Assembly: GCF_022832385.1 (NCBI RefSeq)
Contig: NZ_JALHLE010000003.1
Location: 62,001-126,000, forward strand
DNA: 64,000 nt
Direction of reading: 5' to 3'
Source of the DNA: Novosphingobium album (ex Hu et al. 2023)
GTDB taxonomy: Bacteria > Pseudomonadota > Alphaproteobacteria > Sphingomonadales > Sphingomonadaceae
A model generated the notes under the pieces. The model was not told the DNA's origin, searched no databases, and saw only the letters and a list, made by a program, of their open reading frames with translations. A program made the translations under genes and the position numbers. This document shows, piece after piece, positions 1 to 7,737 of this stretch (positions are counted from its first letter, which is position 1; the number at the start of each line of letters is the position of its first letter).

Positions 1-1279
1 GGCGTTCACCCACGATGTTGAGGCCATAGCCTTCGAGGGCCACGAGCGAGTGGTGCGTATTGGTCAGCAGCATCATGTCGTGAACGCCCAGTTCGGCCAG
101 AATCTGGGCACCGACGCCATAATCACGCAGCTCTTCCAGATCGGGTGCTTCACCGGCGCGAACGCGTTGCTTGATGTCCATCAGGGTGGAAACAAGCTTG
201 TTCATCGGCCGGTTGATCACGACGATGACACCGGCGCCTTCTTCGGCGATGATCTGCATGGAACGCTGCAGCAGATTGCTGCGGTCTTCGACCTCTTCGC
301 CCAGAACATCGACGAATATCGAAAGCGTGTGCATGCGGACCAGCGTCGGCTTGGACGGGTCGATCCGCCCCTTGATCAGGGCCATGGTCTCGTCCCCGGT
401 TGCCTTGTTGAAATAGCTCCGGGCAGTCCACTGTCCGCCGAAGCGGCTCTCGAAGGTGATCTCGTTGCGCTTTTCCACCATGCGGTCGTGCTTGCGGCGG
501 TAGGCGATGAGATCGCGGATCGTGCCAATCTTCAGGTCGTGCATGCGCGCGAAGCTGATCAGGTCATCCATGCGTGCCATAGTCCCGTCATCGCGCATGA
601 TCTCGCAGATCACGCCCGAGGGGTTGAGACCGGCAAGCCGCGAGATGTCCACCGCCGCTTCCGTGTGCCCGGCCCGCACCAGCACGCCGCCATCGCGGGC
701 ACGCAGCGGGAAGACGTGGCCGGGCGTGACGATGTCGTCCTTGGTCTTGCTGCCATCAACCGCGACAGAGATCGTACGGGCACGGTCCCCGGCGGAAATC
801 CCGGTGGTCACACCCTCGCGCGCCTCGATCGAAACGGTGAACGCGGTTTCGTGCCGGGTGCCGTTGTTCCGGCTCATCAGATTGAGGCCGAGCTGATCGA
901 CCCGCTCGCTGGTCAGCGTCAGGCAGATCAACCCGCGCCCGTGCGTGGCCATGAAGTTGATCGCGGCCGGAGTCGCCATCTGTGCGGGGATGACGAGATC
1001 GCCTTCGTTCTCGCGGTCCTCGTCATCGACGAGGATGAACATTCGGCCGTTGCGCGCCTCATCGATGATCTCCTCGATCGAAACGAGCACTTCGCGGTCA
1101 TCATTCGAGAGGAGCACGCGCTCGAGCTTGCCCAGTGTTTCCGCCGTCGGATTCCAGTCCGCCTCGGTGCAGTCACGCAGGGTGTTGGCGTGGAGGCCTG
1201 CCGCGCGGGCGAGCCCGGCCTTGCTCATTCCGCCCTCGGAGACAAGCTGGCGAACCTTTTCAATCACATTGCTGGACAT
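1..1279 (-). CDS. ribB: HTH-fused 3,4-dihydroxy-2-butanone 4-phosphate synthase with degenerate RibA-like domain (partial)
   Basis: Cytoplasmic riboflavin-pathway enzyme converting ribulose 5-phosphate to 3,4-dihydroxy-2-butanone 4-phosphate. The gene runs off the left edge, so 426 codons are visible. Read from the minus strand, residues 1-60 form an XRE-like helix-turn-helix ([20 protein letters not shown]). Residues about 66-268 are RibB, with the acidic loop [10 protein letters not shown] near 85-94, [13 protein letters not shown] and [10 protein letters not shown]. From about residue 272 a RibA (GTP cyclohydrolase II)-like domain follows, but it has no cysteine where GTP cyclohydrolase II has its zinc-binding set and reads [17 protein letters not shown] instead. 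GTP cyclohydrolase activity is therefore unlikely; such divergent halves are called RibX in some alphaproteobacteria. The ATG at 1279 is the first that includes the HTH. The protein would be about 65 residues longer than ordinary RibBA. DNA binding by the HTH is inference. Confidence 0.93.
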   Translation of the reverse strand, partial: MSSNVIEKVRQLVSEGGMSKAGLARAAGLHANTLRDCTEADWNPTAETLGKLERVLLSNDDREVLVSIEEIIDEARNGRMFILVDDEDRENEGDLVIPAQMATPAAINFMATHGRGLICLTLTSERVDQLGLNLMSRNNGTRHETAFTVSIEAREGVTTGISAGDRARTISVAVDGSKTKDDIVTPGHVFPLRARDGGVLVRAGHTEAAVDISRLAGLNPSGVICEIMRDDGTMARMDDLISFARMHDLKIGTIRDLIAYRRKHDRMVEKRNEITFESRFGGQWTARSYFNKATGDETMALIKGRIDPSKPTLVRMHTLSIFVDVLGEEVEDRSNLLQRSMQIIAEEGAGVIVVINRPMNKLVSTLMDIKQRVRAGEAPDLEELRDYGVGAQILAELGVHDMMLLTNTHHSLVALEGYGLNIVGER

Positions 1280-1291
1280 TGGAATATCGCT

Positions 1292-1309
1292 TTCACATTT
1301 TGATGTGAA
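1292..1309 (-). promoter_or_regulatory. Perfect inverted repeat upstream of ribB (candidate operator)
   Basis: TTCACAT-TTTG-ATGTGAA: perfect 7-base arms with a 4-base spacer, 13-30 bases upstream of the ribB ATG. Further TCACAT half-sites lie at about 1263 (inside the gene start) and 1324. Position and symmetry suit an operator or leader element. Because the gene product carries a helix-turn-helix, autoregulation is possible, but nothing here proves it. I see no FMN riboswitch in the 156-base gap. Confidence 0.4.
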
Positions 1310-1435
1310 GTCCGTACCTCCAAATCACATCGCAAGGCAATATCCATCTGTTGCCACTGTGGACCCATCCCCGAAATACGTGAGGGCAGACTTCGAAAAG
1401 CCCGCCCTCTGCGTTTCCCATGCGGGCAATATAAT

Positions 1436-2269
1436 TCAGGCGTCCTGCTTCTTGCCGCCCATCATGGCAGTGATATCGACCTGGCCGGTGGCGAGGCCGC
1501 CCATGAAGCCGCCATCGACCGGCATGACGATACCATTGACGACGCCAGCCAGATCAGAGTTGATCAACACCAGCGGACCAGCCTGTTCTTCCGGCGTCGT
1601 GTAGCGGCCCAACGGCTCGGCGGCGGCATCAACCACGGCCTTGCCCGAAGTTTCGTGGAAGGTCTTCATCATCGGGGTCTGGGTGGGCGAGGGCAGCGAG
1701 CAGTTGATGCGGATGCCCTTCTTGATCAGCTGCGCGCCCATGAACTGGGTCCACACGATCACGGCTTCCTTCGAGAAGGCATATCCCTCAAAAACCTGAT
1801 CCATGTTCGCTTCGCACCACTCGACACCGGCCTGGAAGCCTTGAGTCATCATCAACTGCATGTGAACGGGGATGCGGCGGCTCCAGCCCAGGCCGCCGGT
1901 CGAGGCGATCGAGACGATGGCGCCCTTGCCGTCCATCAGCGGGATGACCTGTTCGGTCAGGTGGCGGGTACCGAGGAAGTTCACCTTCATCACGTCCATC
2001 GGCGGGAAGCCGCCGCCGCCGGGAAGGCCGGCGCAGTTGAACAGTGCATCGACCTTGCCGCCGACACCGGCCACGGCCGCTTCGATGGTGGCCGGGTCGC
2101 GAAGGTCGATCTGCGTGAACGAGGCCATCGGCACCGCACTTTCCCTGAAGTCGAACCCATGCACTTCGGCGCCGAGATCGACCAGCAGCTTCGCGGTCGC
2201 TTCACCCATGCCCGAAAAGCAGCCGCTGACGATTACCCGCTTGCCCTTGTAGCCGAGAACATCACTCAT
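1436..2269 (-). CDS. Short-chain dehydrogenase/reductase, hydroxysteroid/coniferyl-alcohol dehydrogenase-like
   Basis: NAD(P)-dependent oxidoreductase of the classical SDR family, 277 residues, cytoplasmic. Visible motifs: cofactor-binding SGCFSGMG near residues 15-22, DLRD after the second strand, NCAG (variant of NNAG), IVSIAS with the catalytic Ser, and the catalytic YAFSK. The long segment between the Ser and Tyr and the overall shape resemble coniferyl-alcohol dehydrogenase and 3-alpha-hydroxysteroid dehydrogenase-like SDRs; the substrate cannot be read from the sequence. The ATG at 2269 is preferred over upstream in-frame codons because [16 protein letters not shown] begins right at the Rossmann fold. 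It stands alone, between ribB and the PQQ dehydrogenase. Confidence 0.88.
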   Translation of the reverse strand: MSDVLGYKGKRVIVSGCFSGMGEATAKLLVDLGAEVHGFDFRESAVPMASFTQIDLRDPATIEAAVAGVGGKVDALFNCAGLPGGGGFPPMDVMKVNFLGTRHLTEQVIPLMDGKGAIVSIASTGGLGWSRRIPVHMQLMMTQGFQAGVEWCEANMDQVFEGYAFSKEAVIVWTQFMGAQLIKKGIRINCSLPSPTQTPMMKTFHETSGKAVVDAAAEPLGRYTTPEEQAGPLVLINSDLAGVVNGIVMPVDGGFMGGLATGQVDITAMMGGKKQDA

Positions 2270-2398
2270 CTTGTCCGTCCTTCCACGTTCGGGCCCGATG
2301 CGCGGCATCCAGCCCAAAAAAACCTGCGCCGTAGCTACGCGGGGAGGGCCCCTCGCTTCAACCGCTGTCCCGGCTGATCGCTGGCACGATAACGGAGA

Positions 2399-4495
2399 TC
2401 ACGACGGGCCCGAAGGCGCCGTATCGTCCTTGGGCCGCTTCCCCAGCGCCTCGCGGGCCCTGGCCCGGATATAGGCGTGAATCTGGCGGATTTGCGTGTC
2501 CGTCAGATACTCGAAGCGCGGCATTCCCAGTTCCATCAAGGCGCCCGAATGCAGCAGGTCCTTGAGACTGCCTGGGTCAAGCGCGATTGCCGATTCCCGC
2601 AAGTCCGGCCCCGGCGTTCCGGTGGCGTGCAGGCCGACGCCGTGGCAGGCGGCGCATTGCACCGAAAGCGCGCGTCCGGCGGCGACATCCGCCTCGTTGA
2701 GCTTGAGCGACGGATCATCGAGCGCGTGAACGGTGAAATCGGGTGGCGGTGAGGCTGGAAGCGTCTTGTCGCCGCCGATGGCGAATGTCAGCAGCCGCCG
2801 GGGCTGCACGCCGAACTTGTAGCCCATGTCCATCAATTGCCCGTAAGCGGCAGTTGAGCCCCCATAGCCGGCCAGCACCGACACGTATTGCTTGCCGCCG
2901 AGGCTGTAGCTCATCGGTGCGCCGACAATGCCGAGCCCAGCGTTGAACTTCCAGAGTTCCTTGCCGGTCTTGCCGTCGTAGGCCTTGAAGTAGCCCGTAG
3001 CGGTGCCCTGGAAGACCAGACCGCCCGCGGTCGCCAGTGTCCCGCCGTTCCACAGGCCCTTGTGCTGGACGCGCCAGACTTCCTTCTGCGCCACCGGATC
3101 CCAGGCGACCAGCGAGCCATGGCCGTCGCCGGGGTCTTTCTTGAGCGCGCTGACCGACACACCCATGACGTCGAACGCATCGTCCGGCCCGCCTTCGCGC
3201 GAGAAGCGCTGGGCGATCTGCTGCACCGGAATGTAGACGAGCCCCGTGCGCGGGCTGAAACTCATCGACTGCCAGTCATGTCCGCCGACACCGCCCGGCC
3301 ACACGATCGAGGCTCCGGTCACGTAGTGCGCATCGGGGCTGATTTCCGGAACTCCGGTCTTCGGATCGACACGCGTAGCCCAGGTGACCTTGGTCGTCTT
3401 GCCGGGTTCGTTGAGCAGCTTTCCGGTCTCCCGGTCGATGACGTAGAAGAAGCCGTTCTTGGGCGCCTGCATCAGCACCTTGTGCATTTTTCCGCCAATT
3501 TCGAGACTGGCCAGCGTCATCTGCGAGGTATTGTCATAGTCCCAGGAATCGCCGGGCACGGGCTGGTAGTGCCAGGCGTACTTGCCGGTGGCGGCGTCGA
3601 GCGCGAGGATTGAGGCAGTGTAGAGATTGCCCCCGGGGCCGCGCGCCTGCTGATCGTATGGGGCGGCGTTGCCGGTACCAATGTAGACGCGGTCCATTTC
3701 CGGATCGAACGTCATCGCATTCCACGGCCCGCCACCGCCGCCGGTCTTCTTCCAGAAGCCGTCCTCCCAGGTCTTGGCGGCCGCTTCCATGGCAGGGTTG
3801 CCCTTGTTGTCCTCTGGCGAGCCGGGAACGATGTAAAAGCGCCAGAGCTGCTTGCCGGTCGCGTCGTCGTATGCCGTCACGAAGCCCCGCGTGCCGAAGT
3901 CCGCGCCACCGTTGCCGATGATGACCTTGCCGTTCATCACGCGCGGTGCGCCGGTCACGATCGCGTTGACGCCCTCGGGGATGGTCTCGGCGACCCACAG
4001 CTCCTTGCCGGTCCCGGCATCGAGAGCGAACAGGCGCCCATCGAGCGAGGCAGCATAGACCCTGCCATTCTCAAAGGCGACACCGCGGTTGGCCCCGAAA
4101 GAGAAGTGCATCGCCTTCGGGTTGTGCTTCCACGTTTCGGGATCGTAGGTCCATTTGATCTGGCCGGTCCTGGCATCGACCGCGTAGACCTTGGCATGGC
4201 TGCCGGTGAAATAGATCGTTCCGCCCACCTCGACCGGGGTCGCCTCCAGGGTGACTTCGCCCGGCAAATCGAGCGACCATGCCAGGCCCAGTTTGCTTAT
4301 ACTGCCGGTGGTCACCTGATCGAGCCGCGAATAGCTCGTCTCGTCGGCGCCGCCGCCCACGCCGGTCCAGTCGTCTCCGCCGCCTACCCCAGCATCGGAT
4401 GCGCTGGAACTGCCGCCAGGGCCGGAACATCCACCTAGAGCACCTGCGAAAACAACCGCCGTGATCGCCAAGACCGGCAGGATCCTACGCCGCAT
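2399..4495 (-). CDS. PQQ-dependent quinohemoprotein alcohol dehydrogenase, predicted lipoprotein
   Basis: Periplasmic PQQ enzyme oxidising alcohols (type II, with its own cytochrome c), 698 residues. Residues 1-23 are a lipoprotein signal ending LGGC at Cys23. An eight-bladed propeller follows, with repeated AxDAxTGKxLW tryptophan-docking motifs, IIGNGGADFGTRGFVTAYD, and WDYD carrying the likely catalytic Asp. The C-terminal cytochrome domain has CAACH at about 614-618 and a candidate distal Met in GMPRF near 658. The vicinal Cys-Cys that normally precedes the NRG motif is absent (here FSFGANRG). The open frame extends far upstream, but that part is antisense to the TetR gene; the ATG at 4495 gives the signal peptide. 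It is divergent from the TetR gene, which may control it. The substrate is unknown. Confidence 0.9.
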   Translation of the reverse strand: MRRRILPVLAITAVVFAGALGGCSGPGGSSSASDAGVGGGDDWTGVGGGADETSYSRLDQVTTGSISKLGLAWSLDLPGEVTLEATPVEVGGTIYFTGSHAKVYAVDARTGQIKWTYDPETWKHNPKAMHFSFGANRGVAFENGRVYAASLDGRLFALDAGTGKELWVAETIPEGVNAIVTGAPRVMNGKVIIGNGGADFGTRGFVTAYDDATGKQLWRFYIVPGSPEDNKGNPAMEAAAKTWEDGFWKKTGGGGGPWNAMTFDPEMDRVYIGTGNAAPYDQQARGPGGNLYTASILALDAATGKYAWHYQPVPGDSWDYDNTSQMTLASLEIGGKMHKVLMQAPKNGFFYVIDRETGKLLNEPGKTTKVTWATRVDPKTGVPEISPDAHYVTGASIVWPGGVGGHDWQSMSFSPRTGLVYIPVQQIAQRFSREGGPDDAFDVMGVSVSALKKDPGDGHGSLVAWDPVAQKEVWRVQHKGLWNGGTLATAGGLVFQGTATGYFKAYDGKTGKELWKFNAGLGIVGAPMSYSLGGKQYVSVLAGYGGSTAAYGQLMDMGYKFGVQPRRLLTFAIGGDKTLPASPPPDFTVHALDDPSLKLNEADVAAGRALSVQCAACHGVGLHATGTPGPDLRESAIALDPGSLKDLLHSGALMELGMPRFEYLTDTQIRQIHAYIRARAREALGKRPKDDTAPSGPS

Positions 4496-4630
4496 ATCGA
4501 AACCTCTCCCATGATTTGGCGTCTTGTCTAAGGCAGTTTGAGCCATTGTAAATCGCATCTTGGCCGGCTCGCAATTGGGGCGGTGGCTTGCTAGGGCAGA
4601 AGGATGTAAAGGCAGGCGGAAGGTTTGCAG

Positions 4631-5305
4631 TTGGCAACAAGGCTGGTCAGCGCGCGCAAGAAGAAAGAGGATCGGCGTCAGGCAATCCTCGAGGCTGCGG
4701 CACGCCGGTTTGCCGAGTTCGGTTTCGAGGCGACGACCGTGCGCCAGATCGCTGATGACGTGAACATTCTGTCCGGCAGCCTCTATCATCATTTCGCGAC
4801 GAAGGAAGAAATGCTCGGCGAAGCCGTGCGCGACGCGGTGCTGGACCAGCGTGAGCGGGCACAATGCATTGCCGCCTTGCCTTGCGATGCCGAGACGAAG
4901 CTCGTGACGTTGATCCGCGAGGAACTGGCAGCGCTGGCGGGGCGGATCGAGGCCTATGCGATCATTTTCAACGAGCGCAAACTCTTCCGCCGCAATCCCG
5001 ATTTTCTCTATCTGATGAAAGCACGCAAGGAAACCTTCGAGGCCTGGCGCAGCGTGCTGGAGCAGGGGGTCCTGGAGGGGCAGTTCCATGCCAGGATCGA
5101 TAGCTATCTGACGATCTCGGCAATCATGCGCATGCTCAACTCGGGCGCCGACTGGTACCGGCACGAGGATGGCTCGCCGCTCGATGCGCTGGCTGAATAT
5201 TCGCTCGAAGCGCTGACGGAGTTCTACGCCGGTTTCGTGCTGCGCTCGGTACGTTCTGCGGAACGGGCCGCGCAGCCGGTACCGGCCGCTGCGGAACTGG
5301 CATGA
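4631..5305 (+). CDS. TetR/AcrR-family transcriptional regulator
   Basis: DNA-binding regulator, 224 residues. The N-terminal TetR helix-turn-helix spans roughly residues 14-58 (RRQAILEAAARRFAEFG, TVRQIADDVNILSGSLYHHF). The C-terminal ligand domain is not recognisable. No ATG is available near the start. A TTG at 4631 lies 7 bases after GGAAGG (4618-4623), so I prefer it to the TTG at 4625. Its stop overlaps the next start (ATGA), placing it first in an operon with the MEKHLA and kinase genes. The 135-base gap to the divergent PQQ dehydrogenase is the obvious regulatory target. The inducer is unknown. Confidence 0.88.
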   Translation: MATRLVSARKKKEDRRQAILEAAARRFAEFGFEATTVRQIADDVNILSGSLYHHFATKEEMLGEAVRDAVLDQRERAQCIAALPCDAETKLVTLIREELAALAGRIEAYAIIFNERKLFRRNPDFLYLMKARKETFEAWRSVLEQGVLEGQFHARIDSYLTISAIMRMLNSGADWYRHEDGSPLDALAEYSLEALTEFYAGFVLRSVRSAERAAQPVPAAAELA

Positions 5306-5757
5306 CTGGTCCGGTCCCCGTCATCTACCGCGAACCGGAAAGGGCTGCGCGGATCGCGTTGATCGCGGAGAGTTATGCCCGGCTGCTGGGACAGCCGCTG
5401 ACCGGAGAGGCAAGTGATGTGCTTGCCGCCTTGTGGGCTTCACCTCTCGCTATCGTCGCGCATGGCACCGAAACGGACCCCATATTTTTCTTCGGCAATG
5501 CGGCTGCGCTCACCGCTTTCGAAACAGACGTGGAAGCCTTTACCCGCATACCTTCCCGGCTTTCCGCCGAAGCGCCCTTGCGTGAGGAACGGCAGGCTCT
5601 GCTGGACCGGGTCACCGCCAACGGCTTTATCGACGACTACGCGGGCGTCCGCATCAGCGCCAAGGGAAAGCGGTTCCACATTGGCCCGGCGGTGGTGTGG
5701 AACCTCGCCGATGCCGAAGGGCGCCGCCATGGCCAGGCTGCCTGTTTCGCACCATGA
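5302..5757 (+). CDS. MEKHLA-domain protein
   Basis: 151-residue soluble protein made up almost entirely of a MEKHLA domain, a PAS-like fold also found at the C-terminus of plant HD-ZIP III factors. Family-like segments are the central FFFGNAAALTAFE and the C-terminal FIDDYAGVRISAKGKRF followed by a Trp-Asn-Leu strand. No enzymatic motif is visible; ligand or redox sensing is inference from the fold. Start and stop overlap the TetR gene and the kinase gene by 4 bases each, so the three are very probably co-translated. The role in this operon is unknown. Confidence 0.8.
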   Translation: MTGPVPVIYREPERAARIALIAESYARLLGQPLTGEASDVLAALWASPLAIVAHGTETDPIFFFGNAAALTAFETDVEAFTRIPSRLSAEAPLREERQALLDRVTANGFIDDYAGVRISAKGKRFHIGPAVVWNLADAEGRRHGQAACFAP

Positions 5758-6581
5758 CGCACCGGCCTGACCCGCGCGTGATCACTGCCGTCATGGCGCA
5801 AGTGCAAGCGGTATTTGCTCAGTCTCCCCGGCGGCCCGCCGTTATCGGCCTGTGCGGCGCACAGGGCTCGGGCAAGACGACTCTGGCGCGGGCCGTGCTG
5901 AAGGCATGTGAAGGTGCCGGTTTGCGGGCGGCGGTGCTCTCGATCGATGATCTTTACCTGACCCTTGCGGAGCGGCAGACGCTGGCACGCGACGTCCATC
6001 CCTTGCTGGCAACGCGCGGGGTTCCCGGCACACACGATGTCACCTTGGGACTGTCCGTGTTTGCCGCGCTCGATGCCGGCGAACGTGTCGCCTTGCCGCG
6101 TTTCGACAAGGCTCATGACGACCGCGCTCCGCAGAGTGAATGGCCAAGTTCCCCGCTGGAATGCAATGTGCTGCTGTTCGAAGGCTGGTGCGTAGGAGCA
6201 CGACCGCAGGCACGGGTCGATTTGCTGGTGCCGGTCAATGTGCTGGAAGCAAGCGAGGATGTCGACGCCAACTGGCGCACTTACGTGAACGATTCACTTT
6301 CAACCGCTTACCAAACATTGTTCGCGCGGATTGACAGATTAATTCTGCTAGCCGCACCGGGTTTCGAGGTGGTCCAGAACTGGCGGCTGGAACAGGAACA
6401 CGAACTTGCGGCAAACGTGGGGAAGGGCGGCAAGGTGATGGATGAAGCGTCTATCGCGCGGTTTGTTGCCCATTACGAAAGACTGACGCGCTTCATTCTG
6501 CAGGAAATGCCCGGCCGCGCCGATCTCGTGATCAGGCTCGATGCTGCAAGGCAACCTGTAGAGATCAGAGAGCGTACCTGA
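5754..6581 (+). CDS. P-loop kinase, D-glycerate 3-kinase-like
   Basis: 275-residue cytoplasmic P-loop phosphotransferase. The Walker A motif GAQGSGKT lies at residues 35-42, followed by SIDDLYLT, a DVHPLLATRGVPGTHDV segment typical of glycerate-3-kinase/uridine-kinase-like proteins, and LLFEGWCVGARP. This pattern matches plant-type D-glycerate 3-kinase (glycerate to 3-phosphoglycerate), an assignment based on family resemblance only. The ATG at 5754 overlaps the MEKHLA stop. It converges with the BrkB-like gene, with only two bases between stops, leaving no room for a dedicated terminator. Confidence 0.8.
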   Translation: MTHRPDPRVITAVMAQVQAVFAQSPRRPAVIGLCGAQGSGKTTLARAVLKACEGAGLRAAVLSIDDLYLTLAERQTLARDVHPLLATRGVPGTHDVTLGLSVFAALDAGERVALPRFDKAHDDRAPQSEWPSSPLECNVLLFEGWCVGARPQARVDLLVPVNVLEASEDVDANWRTYVNDSLSTAYQTLFARIDRLILLAAPGFEVVQNWRLEQEHELAANVGKGGKVMDEASIARFVAHYERLTRFILQEMPGRADLVIRLDAARQPVEIRERT

Positions 6582-6583
6582 AG

Positions 6584-7633
6584 TCAGGGCACCCCCGCTC
6601 TCTGGCGCGCGACTGCTGCCCGGCTACGCTTGTTCTGTTCCAGCTGCTCGAGCGACGGCACTGCTTGTTCGATGACATCGGCGAGCACTGCACCGCGCTC
6701 GCCGGGCGGGCGCTCGGGCCCCACTGTCGTATCGCAATGGACCTGCCGCTCGATCTCAGCATTCAGAAGCGCGCCTAGCAGAACGCCATAGGCCGAAAGG
6801 TACATCCACATCAGAAACACGACCACTGCGGACAATGATCCGTAGGTGGCGTTGTAGTCGCTGATATAGGCTACATAGAGCGAGAAGCCGAACGAAATGG
6901 CGATCCACAGCAACGTGGCCAGAAGAGATCCCGGTGTCAGCCAGCGCCACTTGGCGGGGCGGCGGTCCGGGCCATAGCGCATGATCAGCGCGAACCCCGC
7001 GCTACCCAGGCAGATCGCGGCGATCCACGTCAGTGACTTGAACAGCATCTGGGAAGATGCGCCGAGATAGACACTCGCATGCGTCTGGAGCCACGCGAAG
7101 ACACCGCCAGACACAACACCGGTAAGCGCTACCAGAATCGTGGCGACCGTCAGTGCGGCCTGACGCAGCGACAACGCGATCGTTCCGCGTGTCTCGTGTT
7201 CGTCGTTGATGATGTTGAGGGCACTGATCATGCCGCTGGCGGCCCGCATTCCGCCGAAGATCGCGAAGAACAGCGCGATCGCCAAAGCGAGTCCGGTCAC
7301 GCCCGAGCTGGTGGAGACGATACGGATCAATTGCCCTTCCAGCAGGTGGGTCGCTTCGGGAGGAAGGACTCGCGCCAGTTTCTCCATCTGCTTGCCAACC
7401 GTATCGGTATCGCCGATTAGCCCATAGATCATCACGGTGGCTGCGATGAGTGGCGTAAGTGCCAGAAAAGTGTAGAAGGCTAAGCCCGCAGCCAGCAGAC
7501 CCAGTTCGTGAAAACCCGTCATCACCCAGACACGTTTAAGCACTGTACGCCACGCGGGCCAGGGCATCGCCCATGGCGACGTTGCAGTGGCGCCGGGAGG
7601 CGGTTCGCAGGCCGGGGCGTCGCTTTTCGGCAT
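6584..7633 (-). CDS. YihY/BrkB-family inner-membrane protein
   Basis: 349-residue polytopic inner-membrane protein of the YihY/virulence factor BrkB family. About six hydrophobic segments are visible, for example LAAGLAFYTFLALTPLIAA, VTGLALAIALFFAIFGG, WIAAICLGSAGFALIM and AVVVFLMWMYLSAYGVLLGA, followed by NAEIER and a charged C-terminal tail. The family was once annotated as RNase BN; the function is unsettled. I chose the ATG at 7633 because the upstream in-frame start is only a TTG at 7669. It is divergent from tamA, with about 100 bases between them. Confidence 0.87.
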   Translation of the reverse strand: MPKSDAPACEPPPGATATSPWAMPWPAWRTVLKRVWVMTGFHELGLLAAGLAFYTFLALTPLIAATVMIYGLIGDTDTVGKQMEKLARVLPPEATHLLEGQLIRIVSTSSGVTGLALAIALFFAIFGGMRAASGMISALNIINDEHETRGTIALSLRQAALTVATILVALTGVVSGGVFAWLQTHASVYLGASSQMLFKSLTWIAAICLGSAGFALIMRYGPDRRPAKWRWLTPGSLLATLLWIAISFGFSLYVAYISDYNATYGSLSAVVVFLMWMYLSAYGVLLGALLNAEIERQVHCDTTVGPERPPGERGAVLADVIEQAVPSLEQLEQNKRSRAAVARQRAGVP

Positions 7634-7737
7634 GGACCGGAGTCTGCACGGGAACTTTGCGTGTTGCAATGCGATAGCGATGTTCAGGAAGGATCGTGTC
7701 GTCCGGTCTCGCTAAGGGGTGATTCGCAGCGTTTCTC

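Noticed and set aside
50..1303. 417-codon plus-strand frame across the ribB region
   Set aside because: Antisense shadow of the HTH-RibB gene; low-complexity His/Arg/Asp translation with no domain.
1280..1435. FMN riboswitch upstream of ribB
   Set aside because: The gap lacks the conserved multi-helix RFN sequence blocks; only a short inverted repeat is present.
4496..5164. N-terminal 223-codon extension of the PQQ dehydrogenase frame
   Set aside because: It is antisense to the TetR gene; the lipoprotein signal at 4495 marks the true start.
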